Program-made: the position numbers and the translations under genes | The notes under the pieces: generated by a model | Told to the model about the DNA's origin: nothing | The model's input: the letters and a program-made list of their open reading frames with translations, nothing else | Databases searched by the model: none | Part shown: positions 6,100-12,647 of the stretch, piece by piece | How the letters are laid out: each line of letters starts with the position of its first letter | How positions within the stretch are numbered: the first letter of the stretch is position 1 | Assembly (NCBI GenBank): GCA_044227705.1 | Contig: JBGAWE010000126.1 | Span: 1 to 12,833, forward strand | Length of the DNA stretch: 12,833 nucleotides | Reading direction: 5' to 3' | DNA from: JANOQP01 sp044227705 | Lineage (GTDB): Bacteria; Bacteroidota; Bacteroidia; Chitinophagales; Saprospiraceae

Positions 6100-7587
6100 T
6101 CAAAGAGTCGCCGTCACGCCGGTCTGGAGAGAGAAGGTCGAAAGCCTGTCGTGCCGCAGCCCGATGCCCTTCGGCACGACGGTATGTTGAAAAACCGGCT
6201 CCACAAAAAGGCTCAACCGCCGCCCAATCGGCCGCTCCAACCGCACTGCCGCGTCCGCCGTTATGAACCCGTTTTCCATCAAGCTCCCACCCTCGAACAG
6301 GCCGCGCCGCTCCTGCTTGTTGTTGCGCTGCAAGGCGAGGATGCCGGGGACGTAATTGTTTCCCGAGGAGTAGCTGTCGATTCTGTCCTTCACGTTGTTC
6401 TTCTGGACGATGGCGCAAGCCGAGGCACCGAGCCTAGCCGAGAACGAGACGTGCCGGACTTGGCCGATCCTCATCGTGGCCCGAAGCGGAACGCCTGCGA
6501 TTTCATATTGCTGCTGCTGCAAAAGGACGGTCTTCGTGAACCCTTCCTCGAGGCTGCCCGAGGTTGCGGTCAGGTTCCGGTCGAGGCTTTTGGACTCGTA
6601 GGTCAGGCCGGTCTCGAAGCCGAAGCGGTCTCGGGTTGCCGAAAAATTCAGTCCGAAGGCCCAGCCGTTTTTCAGTTGAACGATGTCGGGGTTGATCGGG
6701 TCGAGCGCGGGCGTCCGGGCGAGGTTGGCCTGCGGCGCGATGAAGATGCCGACCTTGAACCGCCTTTCCTTTTTCCCAATATAACTCGGTTCGAAAGGGA
6801 GGAATGTTGGGCCGAACTCGCCATCAACTTCGGTCATTCGAGTCTCGACTGGCTCGACGGCAGCGAGTTTTCCAAAAGCCGACTGCTTTTCACCCAAAAC
6901 CTGCCCGTACGGCTGGCCGAGCGCGGCAATCGGCAGTGGCGGCTTCGTAGCCTCTTCCGCCGGTTTTTTCGTGAAAAAGAAATCGCGCAGCGAATTGACG
7001 ACCTCCTCTGTTATCGAGATTTCCGAGGCCGGCACGACGGGCGACTCCTTTATTATATCGAGTGAACCGTCGGGCGAGGGCTGGAGGGAAGCATCGGGAC
7101 CAACCGCCGCCGGGTCGTTTAAATCAATGGCGGTGGCCGCAGCTTGGCGCGCCTTTGCTTCCAACGTCCTTCGGATGAAACCTTCAGCATCCGGTTCTTC
7201 CACGCCTGCGATTGGGGCCCCTGCCGAAATCGGGATCCGCTGCGGTTCGGCACGGCCGAGGCCGAGCCAAGTCGGCAGATTGCCCAAAAACAAAAGGACG
7301 AGCGCCGTTTCAAGCAGTTTTGTCGAGGCAATTTGCCGCCGCCGCGCCGCGATGAGCCGCAACCGGTCAGCCATGATTTGCCAGTGGGCGGGGTCGTAGA
7401 CGGCCTCGAAGCGCTCGATTTTCGGGCGCACCAGCTTGTCCACCTCCTCGACGGCGGCGGGCTTTTCCTCGGTGAACGGCGCGTTGAGTCGCGCCTCCAG
7501 TTTTTCCCAGGAGGCGGGGTTATATGGCACCTCGAGGTTGTCGAGCGCGTCCTTGATTTCCCTTTCCGAGTAGTTTTTTTCAGTCAT
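6100..7587 (-). CDS. Anti-sigma-like membrane protein with C-terminal predicted beta-barrel
   Basis: I recognise no named family for this 495-aa protein. Residues 1-80 are charged and helical and contain a duplicated motif: YNPASWEKLEARL (22-34) and YDPAHWQIMADRL (64-76). Residues about 91-110 (LLETALVLLFLGNLPTWLGL) form one hydrophobic segment. Residues about 115-270 are a low-complexity Pro/Ala/Glu linker. From about 275 to the end there are alternating amphipathic strands (FKVGIFIAPQANLA, WAFGLNFSATRDRFGFETGLTYES, VSFSARLGASA, LSLFVEPVFQHTV, FSLQTGVTATL), as in small outer-membrane beta-barrels. The ATG overlaps the end of the ECF sigma gene by 8 bp (ATGACTGA), so translation is probably coupled. 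Position and layout suggest it holds the sigma factor at the inner face of the membrane while its C-terminus senses the envelope. This is inference; no standard anti-sigma domain such as a ZAS motif is visible. Confidence 0.75.
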   Translation of the reverse strand: MTEKNYSEREIKDALDNLEVPYNPASWEKLEARLNAPFTEEKPAAVEEVDKLVRPKIERFEAVYDPAHWQIMADRLRLIAARRRQIASTKLLETALVLLFLGNLPTWLGLGRAEPQRIPISAGAPIAGVEEPDAEGFIRRTLEAKARQAAATAIDLNDPAAVGPDASLQPSPDGSLDIIKESPVVPASEISITEEVVNSLRDFFFTKKPAEEATKPPLPIAALGQPYGQVLGEKQSAFGKLAAVEPVETRMTEVDGEFGPTFLPFEPSYIGKKERRFKVGIFIAPQANLARTPALDPINPDIVQLKNGWAFGLNFSATRDRFGFETGLTYESKSLDRNLTATSGSLEEGFTKTVLLQQQQYEIAGVPLRATMRIGQVRHVSFSARLGASACAIVQKNNVKDRIDSYSSGNNYVPGILALQRNNKQERRGLFEGGSLMENGFITADAAVRLERPIGRRLSLFVEPVFQHTVVPKGIGLRHDRLSTFSLQTGVTATL

Positions 7588-8140
7588 ATCTCATGCGCTT
7601 GGCGGCAAAATAGTCTTGCAACTTCTGCCGCGCCTTGACCAGGTTTGAGCGGGAGGTCGATTCGTTGATGTCGAGGTGGTCGGCAATTTCTTTGTGCGAA
7701 TAGCCTTCCACCACGTAGAGGTTGAACACAGCCCGGTAGGCTGGCGAGAGGGTCTGGACGCCTTTCAAGATTTCCTTTTCGGTGTAGACCGAGAGCGCGT
7801 CCGGCTCGTCGGAGGAGCAGTCAAAAACCGTGTCGATTGGGACAGTCCGCCGCCGGATAGCCTTCCTATAATAATCGATGCAGTTGTTGACCATGATGGT
7901 CCGAATCCACGCGGCCAGCGAGGTGCCGGGCTTGTACTTCGAGATGTTCTGGAAAACCTTGATGAATCCCTCGTGGAGGAGGTCGAGGGCCTCGTCCTCG
8001 CTGCCCGCGTAGCGCAGGCATACGCCCATCATGCGGGGATAGAACTCCTCGTAGATGTGCTGCTGGGCGACCCGGTCTTGCCGGGCCACGGCCGCGATGA
8101 GCGCTTTTTCGTCGATTTCCAATTGCAGGGTGAAATCCAT
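7580..8140 (-). CDS. ECF-type RNA polymerase sigma factor (sigma-70 family)
   Basis: A 186-aa extracytoplasmic-function sigma factor, which would direct RNA polymerase to a small regulon under control of a membrane partner. Region 2 lies at about 23-93 (HIYEEFYPRMMGVCLRYAGS, EDEALDLLHEGFIKVFQN, TSLAAWIRTIMVNNCIDYYRK). Region 4 lies at about 124-178, with the helix-turn-helix GYSHKEIADHLDINESTSRSNLVKARQKL. Regions 1 and 3 are absent, as usual for this class. The frame extends upstream to 8317, but that 59-residue extension is Arg/Pro/Ala-rich and unlike any sigma factor; MDFTLQLEIDEK (ATG at 8140) gives the normal length. Its stop overlaps the start of the anti-sigma-like barrel gene. It is divergent from the exbB operon. 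Confidence 0.93.
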   Translation of the reverse strand: MDFTLQLEIDEKALIAAVARQDRVAQQHIYEEFYPRMMGVCLRYAGSEDEALDLLHEGFIKVFQNISKYKPGTSLAAWIRTIMVNNCIDYYRKAIRRRTVPIDTVFDCSSDEPDALSVYTEKEILKGVQTLSPAYRAVFNLYVVEGYSHKEIADHLDINESTSRSNLVKARQKLQDYFAAKRMRYD

Positions 8141-8157
8141 AGGGCGATTTCCGATGG

Positions 8158-8165
8158 CAAGTTTA
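8158..8165 (-). promoter_or_regulatory. Possible -7 element for the ECF sigma gene
   Basis: On the minus strand TAAACTTG differs by one base from TAnnTTTG and ends 17 bp before the ATG at 8140. No TTG is seen at the -33 position, so this is weak. Nothing else convincing was found in the 246-bp divergent gap 8141-8386. Confidence 0.2.
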
Positions 8166-8386
8166 TGAAAATGGTGGGCTGACGGCGGTTTTTTTGGCGA
8201 GGCAAAACCGCGCCGCCTCGAAACGGGAGCGGCCCGCGTCGCGCTGCCCGGACCTCGCATTAAACAATGTGGCACAACAAAAATCTGTTGGAAAAAGGCC
8301 CGGTTTTGGAGACGCAAGTAATTTCACCCCAAAATAAGCCTGTAAAATCGCTCGTTTCAAGCCAAAACGTCAACGCCTTTTCTACT

Positions 8387-9097
8387 ATGAGTTTCCAGAT
8401 GCTCGCTTCCTTTTTCTTCCTCCAACTGACCAAGCCCGCCATCCCAGCCGCCACAGAGACCACCGAATCGCAGAGCCTCATCGACATCGTGCTCTCGACC
8501 TCGCTCTCCGGCCTCATCGTGCTGACCATCCTTTTGATGCTCTCCATCGTAGCCGTATACATCATCATCGAGCGGTACACGACCCTGAAAAGGGCCGGGA
8601 TGGTCGACCAGAACTTCATGAACTCCATCCGCAACTCGGTAGAAGCCGGGAATTTGCAGGCCGCTAAGGCTCTCTGCCAGTCTGTCGACGCGCCGGTCGC
8701 CCGCCTCGTGGGCAAGGGTCTCGACCGCATCGGCAAGCCGCTCGACGACATCAACAAGGCCATCGAGAATGTCGGCAACCTCGAATTGCTCAAGCTCGAA
8801 AAGAACCTCTCCACCCTCGCCTCCATCAGCGGCATCGCCCCGATGATTGGGCTGCTCGGGACGGTCATCGGCCTCATCATCTCCTTTCAGGACATGGCCA
8901 ATGCGGCGACCGTCACCCCGAAGGTCCTGTCGAGCGGCATATACCACGCCCTCACCGCGACGGCGATGGGCCTGTTCGTCTCCATCATCGCCATGGCCGG
9001 CTACAACCTGCTCGTCTCCAACCTCGACAAGGTCATCTTCAAGATGGAGAACACGGCCATGCAGTTCATGGACCTGCTCCAGGAGCCGAGCCGCTGA
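8387..9097 (+). CDS. exbB: ExbB/TolQ/MotA family proton channel protein
   Basis: A 236-aa inner-membrane protein of the MotA/TolQ/ExbB family, which with ExbD forms the proton-driven motor that energises a TonB- or TolA-like protein. Three membrane segments are visible at about 41-61, 143-168 and 184-210. The highly conserved core ISGIAPMIGLLGTVIGLI (148-164) precedes the second part of the channel, and a cytoplasmic domain lies between helices 1 and 2. The frame is open further upstream to 8267, but those 40 residues look unlike a membrane protein N-terminus; MSFQMLASFF is preferred, with MLASFF four codons later as an alternative. There is no Shine-Dalgarno sequence. ExbD follows 106 bp downstream after a hairpin-forming repeat. 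ExbB or TolQ cannot be separated from sequence alone. Confidence 0.92.
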   Translation: MSFQMLASFFFLQLTKPAIPAATETTESQSLIDIVLSTSLSGLIVLTILLMLSIVAVYIIIERYTTLKRAGMVDQNFMNSIRNSVEAGNLQAAKALCQSVDAPVARLVGKGLDRIGKPLDDINKAIENVGNLELLKLEKNLSTLASISGIAPMIGLLGTVIGLIISFQDMANAATVTPKVLSSGIYHALTATAMGLFVSIIAMAGYNLLVSNLDKVIFKMENTAMQFMDLLQEPSR

Positions 9098-9112
9098 TTC
9101 TTTTTAATGGTG

Positions 9113-9183
9113 AATTGTCAATTGTTAATTGTGGAGCCGATGCAAAGGCTTCCGTCACAGCTGACAATTGACAATTGACAATT
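9113..9183. repeat. Inverted pair of heptanucleotide repeat arrays (ATTGTCA type)
   Basis: The left arm 9113-9132 is built from units AATTGTC, AATTGTT, AATTGT. The right arm 9164-9183 reads ACAATTG, ACAATTG, ACAATT. The two 20-nt arms are inverted with one mismatch, which is a U-G wobble in the plus-strand RNA, the strand transcribed with exbB-exbD. The 31-nt loop holds a small GGAGCC/GGCTTCC stem with one bulge. No T-run follows, so a terminator is unlikely. The 7-bp period, ATTG core and intercistronic placement parallel the tract at 3566-3640. Confidence 0.8.
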
Positions 9184-9203
9184 AGAAAATTCCCGTTCAA
9201 GAA

Positions 9204-9611
9204 ATGGCACTGAAAAGAAGAAACCGGGTGGAGCCGGAGTTTTCGCTGGCGGCGATGATTGACGTCATCTTCCTGCTGCTTATGTTCTTTATGCTCACCT
9301 CCAACTTCGTCACGCCCAACGCGCTCAACCTGCAGTTGCCGTCGTCGAAGTCCAAGTCAATGGCCTCGCCGACGTTGGCCGTCTCGATCAAGAACACGGG
9401 CGAGGTCTACATCGACCGGACCCCCGTCAAGCGGCCGTCGCTCGAACTGTCGCTCAAAGCCCGCATGTCGAACCTGCAAGAGGGTCAGGACAAGACCATC
9501 ACCGTCGTCGCCGAGAAGGGCACGCCCATCGACGATGTGGTCTTCGTCCTCGAAATCGCCCGCAACCTCGGTTTGAAGACCATCCTCGCCACCGACCCGA
9601 CGGCCAATTGA
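9204..9611 (+). CDS. exbD: ExbD/TolR family biopolymer transport protein
   Basis: A 135-aa single-span inner-membrane protein of the ExbD/TolR family, partner of the ExbB protein upstream. A short basic N-terminus (MALKRRNRVEPEFSLAAM) leads into IDVIFLLLMFFMLTSNF. Asp20 is the conserved acidic residue in the membrane that carries protons through the ExbB channel. The rest is the periplasmic domain, ending KGTPIDDVVFVLEIARNLGLKTILAT, which matches the family end. The start is the first ATG after the heptamer hairpin, only 20 bp past it. The TonB-like gene follows after 71 bp. Confidence 0.95.
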   Translation: MALKRRNRVEPEFSLAAMIDVIFLLLMFFMLTSNFVTPNALNLQLPSSKSKSMASPTLAVSIKNTGEVYIDRTPVKRPSLELSLKARMSNLQEGQDKTITVVAEKGTPIDDVVFVLEIARNLGLKTILATDPTAN

Positions 9612-9682
9612 ACGGCCGTATGCAAAAAACGGCTCGACAGCATCCTTCTGGAAATCCGTTCCACCAACCCAGTTTTTGAGAA

Positions 9683-10678
9683 ATGGTACAATCGCACCAA
9701 TACGGCAACGAGGAGAACCGGGGCACGGCGGCGTTGGGCAGCTTCATCTTCCACGCCATCTTGATTGCCCTGCTGTTCTTCACCGTCGTCACCACCAACA
9801 AGGTCGAGGAGCTTGGCGGCGGCGGCATCGAGCTTGCCCTCGGCGCGCCCGATCAGGGCAGCCCCGACCAATCCAATATGCCCAAAGGCACCCAGACCGA
9901 AGACCCGACCCAGACCGAGGAGGAAAAACCTGTGAAGGCCAAGTCCACGCCCCCCGTGCCGACCCCGCCCGTCTCGAAACCCGAACCTGCCAAGCCCACG
10001 CCGCCGACAAAAACGGACGTGCCAAAAAACACCCCGACCGTCGAAGACCCCGACGTGGCCGCCATCCGCAAGGCCAAAGAGGAGAAAAAGAAGAAAGACG
10101 CGGCCGATGCCGCTGAAAAGACCCGTCAAGAAAACGAAGCCCGCGCCCAAGCTCAAGCCGAGGCCGACCGCAAACGCCGCGAAGCCGACGCAGCCGCAGC
10201 TGCCGAAAAAGCCAAGCAAGACGCATACAACAAGGCCAAGAAGAACGCTGGTGGCGCCTTCGGAACCTCCAGCGGCAGCGGAACCGGCAGCGGCAGCGGC
10301 TCGAAACCCGGTCAGGGCGGCGCGGCTGGCGGAAAGCTCGGCGGCTTCCCCGACGGCGACGGCGGCTCTGGAGGCGGGACGGGTGGAGGCAGCGGAACCG
10401 GAACCGGTGCATCCGTTGGCGGCGGCCTCTCAAACAGGACGGTGAAAAGCCGGGGCAAAGTCAACGAAAGCTCCCAAAAGACGGGGACGGTCAACGTCAA
10501 CGTCTGCGTCGACTCGAACGGCGACGTGATTTCGGCCGACTTCACCCAAAAAGGCTCCGACACCGCCGACGGGCAGCTGCGCGAAGCTGCCGTCGATGCG
10601 GCGAGGCGGTACAAGTTCGCCCCCTCGGAGTTTGACAAGCAGTGCGGAACCATCACCTTCCGGTTCCGCGTCAAGTAG
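9683..10678 (+). CDS. TonB/TolA-type energy transducer
   Basis: A 331-aa protein laid out like TonB or TolA. A short cytoplasmic N-terminus is followed by one membrane helix at about 17-38 (ALGSFIFHAILIALLFFTVV). Residues about 80-125 are Pro/Lys-rich (TPPVPTPPVSKPEPAKPTPP). Residues about 125-190 are a Lys/Ala/Glu-rich helical stretch like TolA domain II. Residues about 190-248 are almost entirely Gly/Ser/Thr. A C-terminal domain of about 75 residues (TGTVNVNVCVDSNGDVISADF to TITFRFRVK) has the strand-helix-strand pattern of the TonB C-terminus. Two cysteines, 275 and 321, lie in this domain and could form a disulfide in the periplasm. As third gene after exbB and exbD it is the natural output component. 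TonB-like or TolA-like function cannot be decided. A strong hairpin terminator follows. Confidence 0.85.
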   Translation: MVQSHQYGNEENRGTAALGSFIFHAILIALLFFTVVTTNKVEELGGGGIELALGAPDQGSPDQSNMPKGTQTEDPTQTEEEKPVKAKSTPPVPTPPVSKPEPAKPTPPTKTDVPKNTPTVEDPDVAAIRKAKEEKKKKDAADAAEKTRQENEARAQAQAEADRKRREADAAAAAEKAKQDAYNKAKKNAGGAFGTSSGSGTGSGSGSKPGQGGAAGGKLGGFPDGDGGSGGGTGGGSGTGTGASVGGGLSNRTVKSRGKVNESSQKTGTVNVNVCVDSNGDVISADFTQKGSDTADGQLREAAVDAARRYKFAPSEFDKQCGTITFRFRVK

Positions 10679-10704
10679 CACGGCATTCGTGCTGTGATTG
10701 ATTC

Positions 10705-10752
10705 AAAAAAGGCAAAAGCTCGGCCGAACCGCTGCTTTTGCCTTTTGTTTTT
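10705..10752 (+). terminator. Strong hairpin terminator after the exbB-exbD-tonB operon
   Basis: AAAAGGCAAAAGC (10707-10719) and GCTTTTGCCTTTT (10734-10746) form a perfect 13-bp stem around a 14-nt loop, followed by G and five T. It begins 27 bp after the TonB-like stop and ends 9 bp before the folC ATG. The upstream A-run would let it act on the other strand too. Confidence 0.88.
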
Positions 10753-10761
10753 CAAGCTGGA

Positions 10762-12066
10762 ATGAACTACAAAGAGACGCTCAACTACCTCTACGCCCAG
10801 CTCCCGATGTACCACCGCATCGGCCCGGCTGCGTTCAAAAAAGACCTGACGAACACCCTCGCCCTCCTCGAACACCTCGGCGACCCGCATCAAAAATTTC
10901 CGACCATCCACGTCGGCGGGACGAATGGCAAAGGCTCCGTTTCCCACATGCTCTCCGCCGCCCTCCAATCGGCCGGGCTGAAAACAGGGCTTTACATCTC
11001 GCCTCACTACAAGGATTTCCGGGAAAGGATAAAAATAGACGGCCGCCTCATCGAGCGGAAAAAAGTGGTCGCCTTCATCGAGCAGAACCGCCCGGCCATC
11101 GAGGCGATCCAGCCGAGCTTTTTCGAGCTGTGCGTGGCGATGGCGTTCGACCATTTCGCCCGCGAAAAAGTCGACATCGCTGTCGTAGAGGTCGGCCTCG
11201 GCGGGCGGCTCGACTCGACGAACGTCCTCGCGCCGCTTCTTTCCGTAATCACCAACATCAGCTTCGATCACCAGTCGATGCTCGGCGACACGCTCGAAAA
11301 AATCGCGTTCGAAAAAGCAGGCATCATCAAGCCGCTGACGCCCGTCGTCATTGGCGAGAGCCGGGCGGAGACACGGCAGGTCTTTTTAAAAAAGGCAGCG
11401 GAAACGGGGAGCGAGATTTTATTCGCGGAGAAGATTTTTGAGGCAAGAAAAGTTTCAACCGACTGGCATTCAACGGTTTATGAAACCAGAGCCTTGAAAC
11501 CTGCAAAAAAGTTTGCAGTAAAACTTGATGCTGCCGGGCCTTTTCAAGAGAAGAACTTGGCGACCGTTTTGACCGCCGTCGAGGTTTTGGGAAGGACAGA
11601 TTTTGGAAGGAAGGTCGGCGTGGACAGGCTGCGCAAAGCATCCCTCACCGGCCTCGAAAACCTCCGTCGGTTGACCAAGTTTCAGGGCCGCTGGCAAGTC
11701 CTTGCCCGCGACCCGCTCGTGCTTGCCGATTCGGCGCACAACGAGGCGGGCCTGCGCTCCATCTTTTCCGAGATTGAAAAAGGCGGGTTCGAGCGCCTGC
11801 ACATCGTCACCGGCTTTGTCAACGACAAGGAACTGGAGCCGGTGCTGGCCCTCTTTCCCCAAAGGGCGCGGTACTATTTTTCAAAAGCCAACATCCCGCG
11901 CGGCCTCGATGCCCAAGTTTTGACTGAAAAAGCGGCAGGCTTCGGGTTGCGCGGCCGGGCTTATTCCTCCGTGAAAAACGCCTTCAAAGCCGCCCATCGT
12001 GCCGCCGGGCCGGGCGACTTGGTGCTGGTCTGCGGCTCGATTTTCGTGGTGGCCGAAGTTATCTGA
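10762..12066 (+). CDS. folC: Bifunctional folylpolyglutamate synthase / dihydrofolate synthase
   Basis: This is FolC, a cytoplasmic Mur-ligase-type enzyme. It joins glutamate to dihydropteroate and/or adds further glutamates to folates, using ATP. The product is 434 aa, usual for the family. Motifs in order: YHRIGPAAFKKDLTNTL, the ATP-binding loop HVGGTNGKGSV (50-60), SPHYKDFRERIKIDG, SFFELCVAMAFDHF, EVGLGGRLDSTNV, ITNISFDHQSMLGDTLEKIAFEKAGIIK, and C-terminal LADSAHNEAGL. A stretch around 11380-11620 is visibly more A-rich than the rest but keeps frame and family match. The ATG at 10762 gives the typical N-terminus MNYKETLNYL. It starts directly behind a terminator; the FKBP gene follows 46 bp later. 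Whether it has both activities cannot be told. Confidence 0.95.
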   Translation: MNYKETLNYLYAQLPMYHRIGPAAFKKDLTNTLALLEHLGDPHQKFPTIHVGGTNGKGSVSHMLSAALQSAGLKTGLYISPHYKDFRERIKIDGRLIERKKVVAFIEQNRPAIEAIQPSFFELCVAMAFDHFAREKVDIAVVEVGLGGRLDSTNVLAPLLSVITNISFDHQSMLGDTLEKIAFEKAGIIKPLTPVVIGESRAETRQVFLKKAAETGSEILFAEKIFEARKVSTDWHSTVYETRALKPAKKFAVKLDAAGPFQEKNLATVLTAVEVLGRTDFGRKVGVDRLRKASLTGLENLRRLTKFQGRWQVLARDPLVLADSAHNEAGLRSIFSEIEKGGFERLHIVTGFVNDKELEPVLALFPQRARYYFSKANIPRGLDAQVLTEKAAGFGLRGRAYSSVKNAFKAAHRAAGPGDLVLVCGSIFVVAEVI

Positions 12067-12112
12067 TTGGTCGGCTGGACTCGGCTTTTACTTTCGCCCG
12101 AAAATTCCTGAA

Positions 12113-12571
12113 ATGAAAAAAGCCATGCTTTTCGCAACCATCGTGGCCGTTTTCGCCGGTTTCGGCTGCAAAAAAGAGAAGGACTACGCCAAAATCGACC
12201 GCGACCTCATCACGGCCGACCTCGCCAAAAAGGGCCTCGCCGCCTCCGAACAACTGTCGTCGGGCATCTTCTACATCATCGACAAACCGGGAAACGACCA
12301 GCGGCCGGATATCAACTCGCTTATCGAGTTCACCTACAAGGGCACGCTGCTCGACGGGACGCAGTTCGACGCCTCGGATCCGGGGAAGACGGCCAAATAC
12401 TCCCTCTACGAACTCATCGAGGGTTGGCAGAAGTGCATCCCGCTGCTCGGCAAGGGCGGGCACGGCACCTTCTGGATACCCTCCGACCTTGCCTATGGCA
12501 GCCAGGAATTGCCCGGGATTCCGGCGCACTCGCCGCTGATTTTTGAAATCACGCTGGTCGATTTCCAGTAA
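12113..12571 (+). CDS. FKBP-type peptidyl-prolyl cis-trans isomerase, lipoprotein
   Basis: A 152-aa envelope isomerase that catalyses cis-trans isomerisation of proline peptide bonds. MKKAMLFATIVAVFAGFGC is a lipoprotein signal with lipid-attached Cys19. After a short helical linker the FKBP domain (about 68-152) shows most FKBP12 active-site positions: Tyr75 (FTYKG), Phe85 and Asp86 (TQFDASD), Leu101-Ile102 and Trp105 (LIEGW), Tyr128 (DLAYGS) and Phe144 (PLIFEITLVDF). The ATG at 12113 is chosen because it begins the signal peptide; the frame upstream overlaps folC and reads like out-of-frame sequence. It is 46 bp after folC on the same strand, probably co-transcribed, and ends at a strong terminator. 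Confidence 0.93.
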   Translation: MKKAMLFATIVAVFAGFGCKKEKDYAKIDRDLITADLAKKGLAASEQLSSGIFYIIDKPGNDQRPDINSLIEFTYKGTLLDGTQFDASDPGKTAKYSLYELIEGWQKCIPLLGKGGHGTFWIPSDLAYGSQELPGIPAHSPLIFEITLVDFQ

Positions 12572-12586
12572 GGTTTATTCAAAAAG

Positions 12587-12628
12587 AAAAAGCCCAACCC
12601 GCTGACAGTCAGCGAGTTGGGCTTTTTT
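12587..12628. terminator. Bidirectional terminator between convergent genes
   Basis: AAAAAGCCCAAC (12587-12598) pairs with GTTGGGCTTTTT (12616-12627). Inside is a perfect CGCTGAC/GTCAGCG stem, separated by one C-A mismatch. T-runs exist on both strands, so it can end both the folC-FKBP transcript and the convergent gene at 12648. Confidence 0.92.
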
Positions 12629-12647
12629 ATTCAGTCATCGACCCCGA

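Noticed and set aside
6070..6107. Direct repeat ATGGTGAG, twice on the minus strand downstream of the barrel gene
   Set aside because: Eight bases, two copies only; too short to separate from chance.
5983..7065. 360-codon plus-strand frame opposite the barrel protein
   Set aside because: Antisense shadow; the minus-strand frame has membrane, linker and beta-strand patterns and is coupled to the sigma gene.
8141..8317. 59-residue N-terminal extension of the ECF sigma factor
   Set aside because: Unlike any sigma factor N-terminus; the ATG at 8140 gives the usual length.
10250..10435. Short GGC/AGC-rich repeats within the TonB-like gene
   Set aside because: They keep frame and encode the Gly/Ser/Thr linker, so they are coding low complexity rather than a separate repeat element.
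10312..11271. 319-codon minus-strand frame across the tonB-folC gap
   Set aside because: Runs through a strong terminator and opposite two well-supported genes; no family resemblance.
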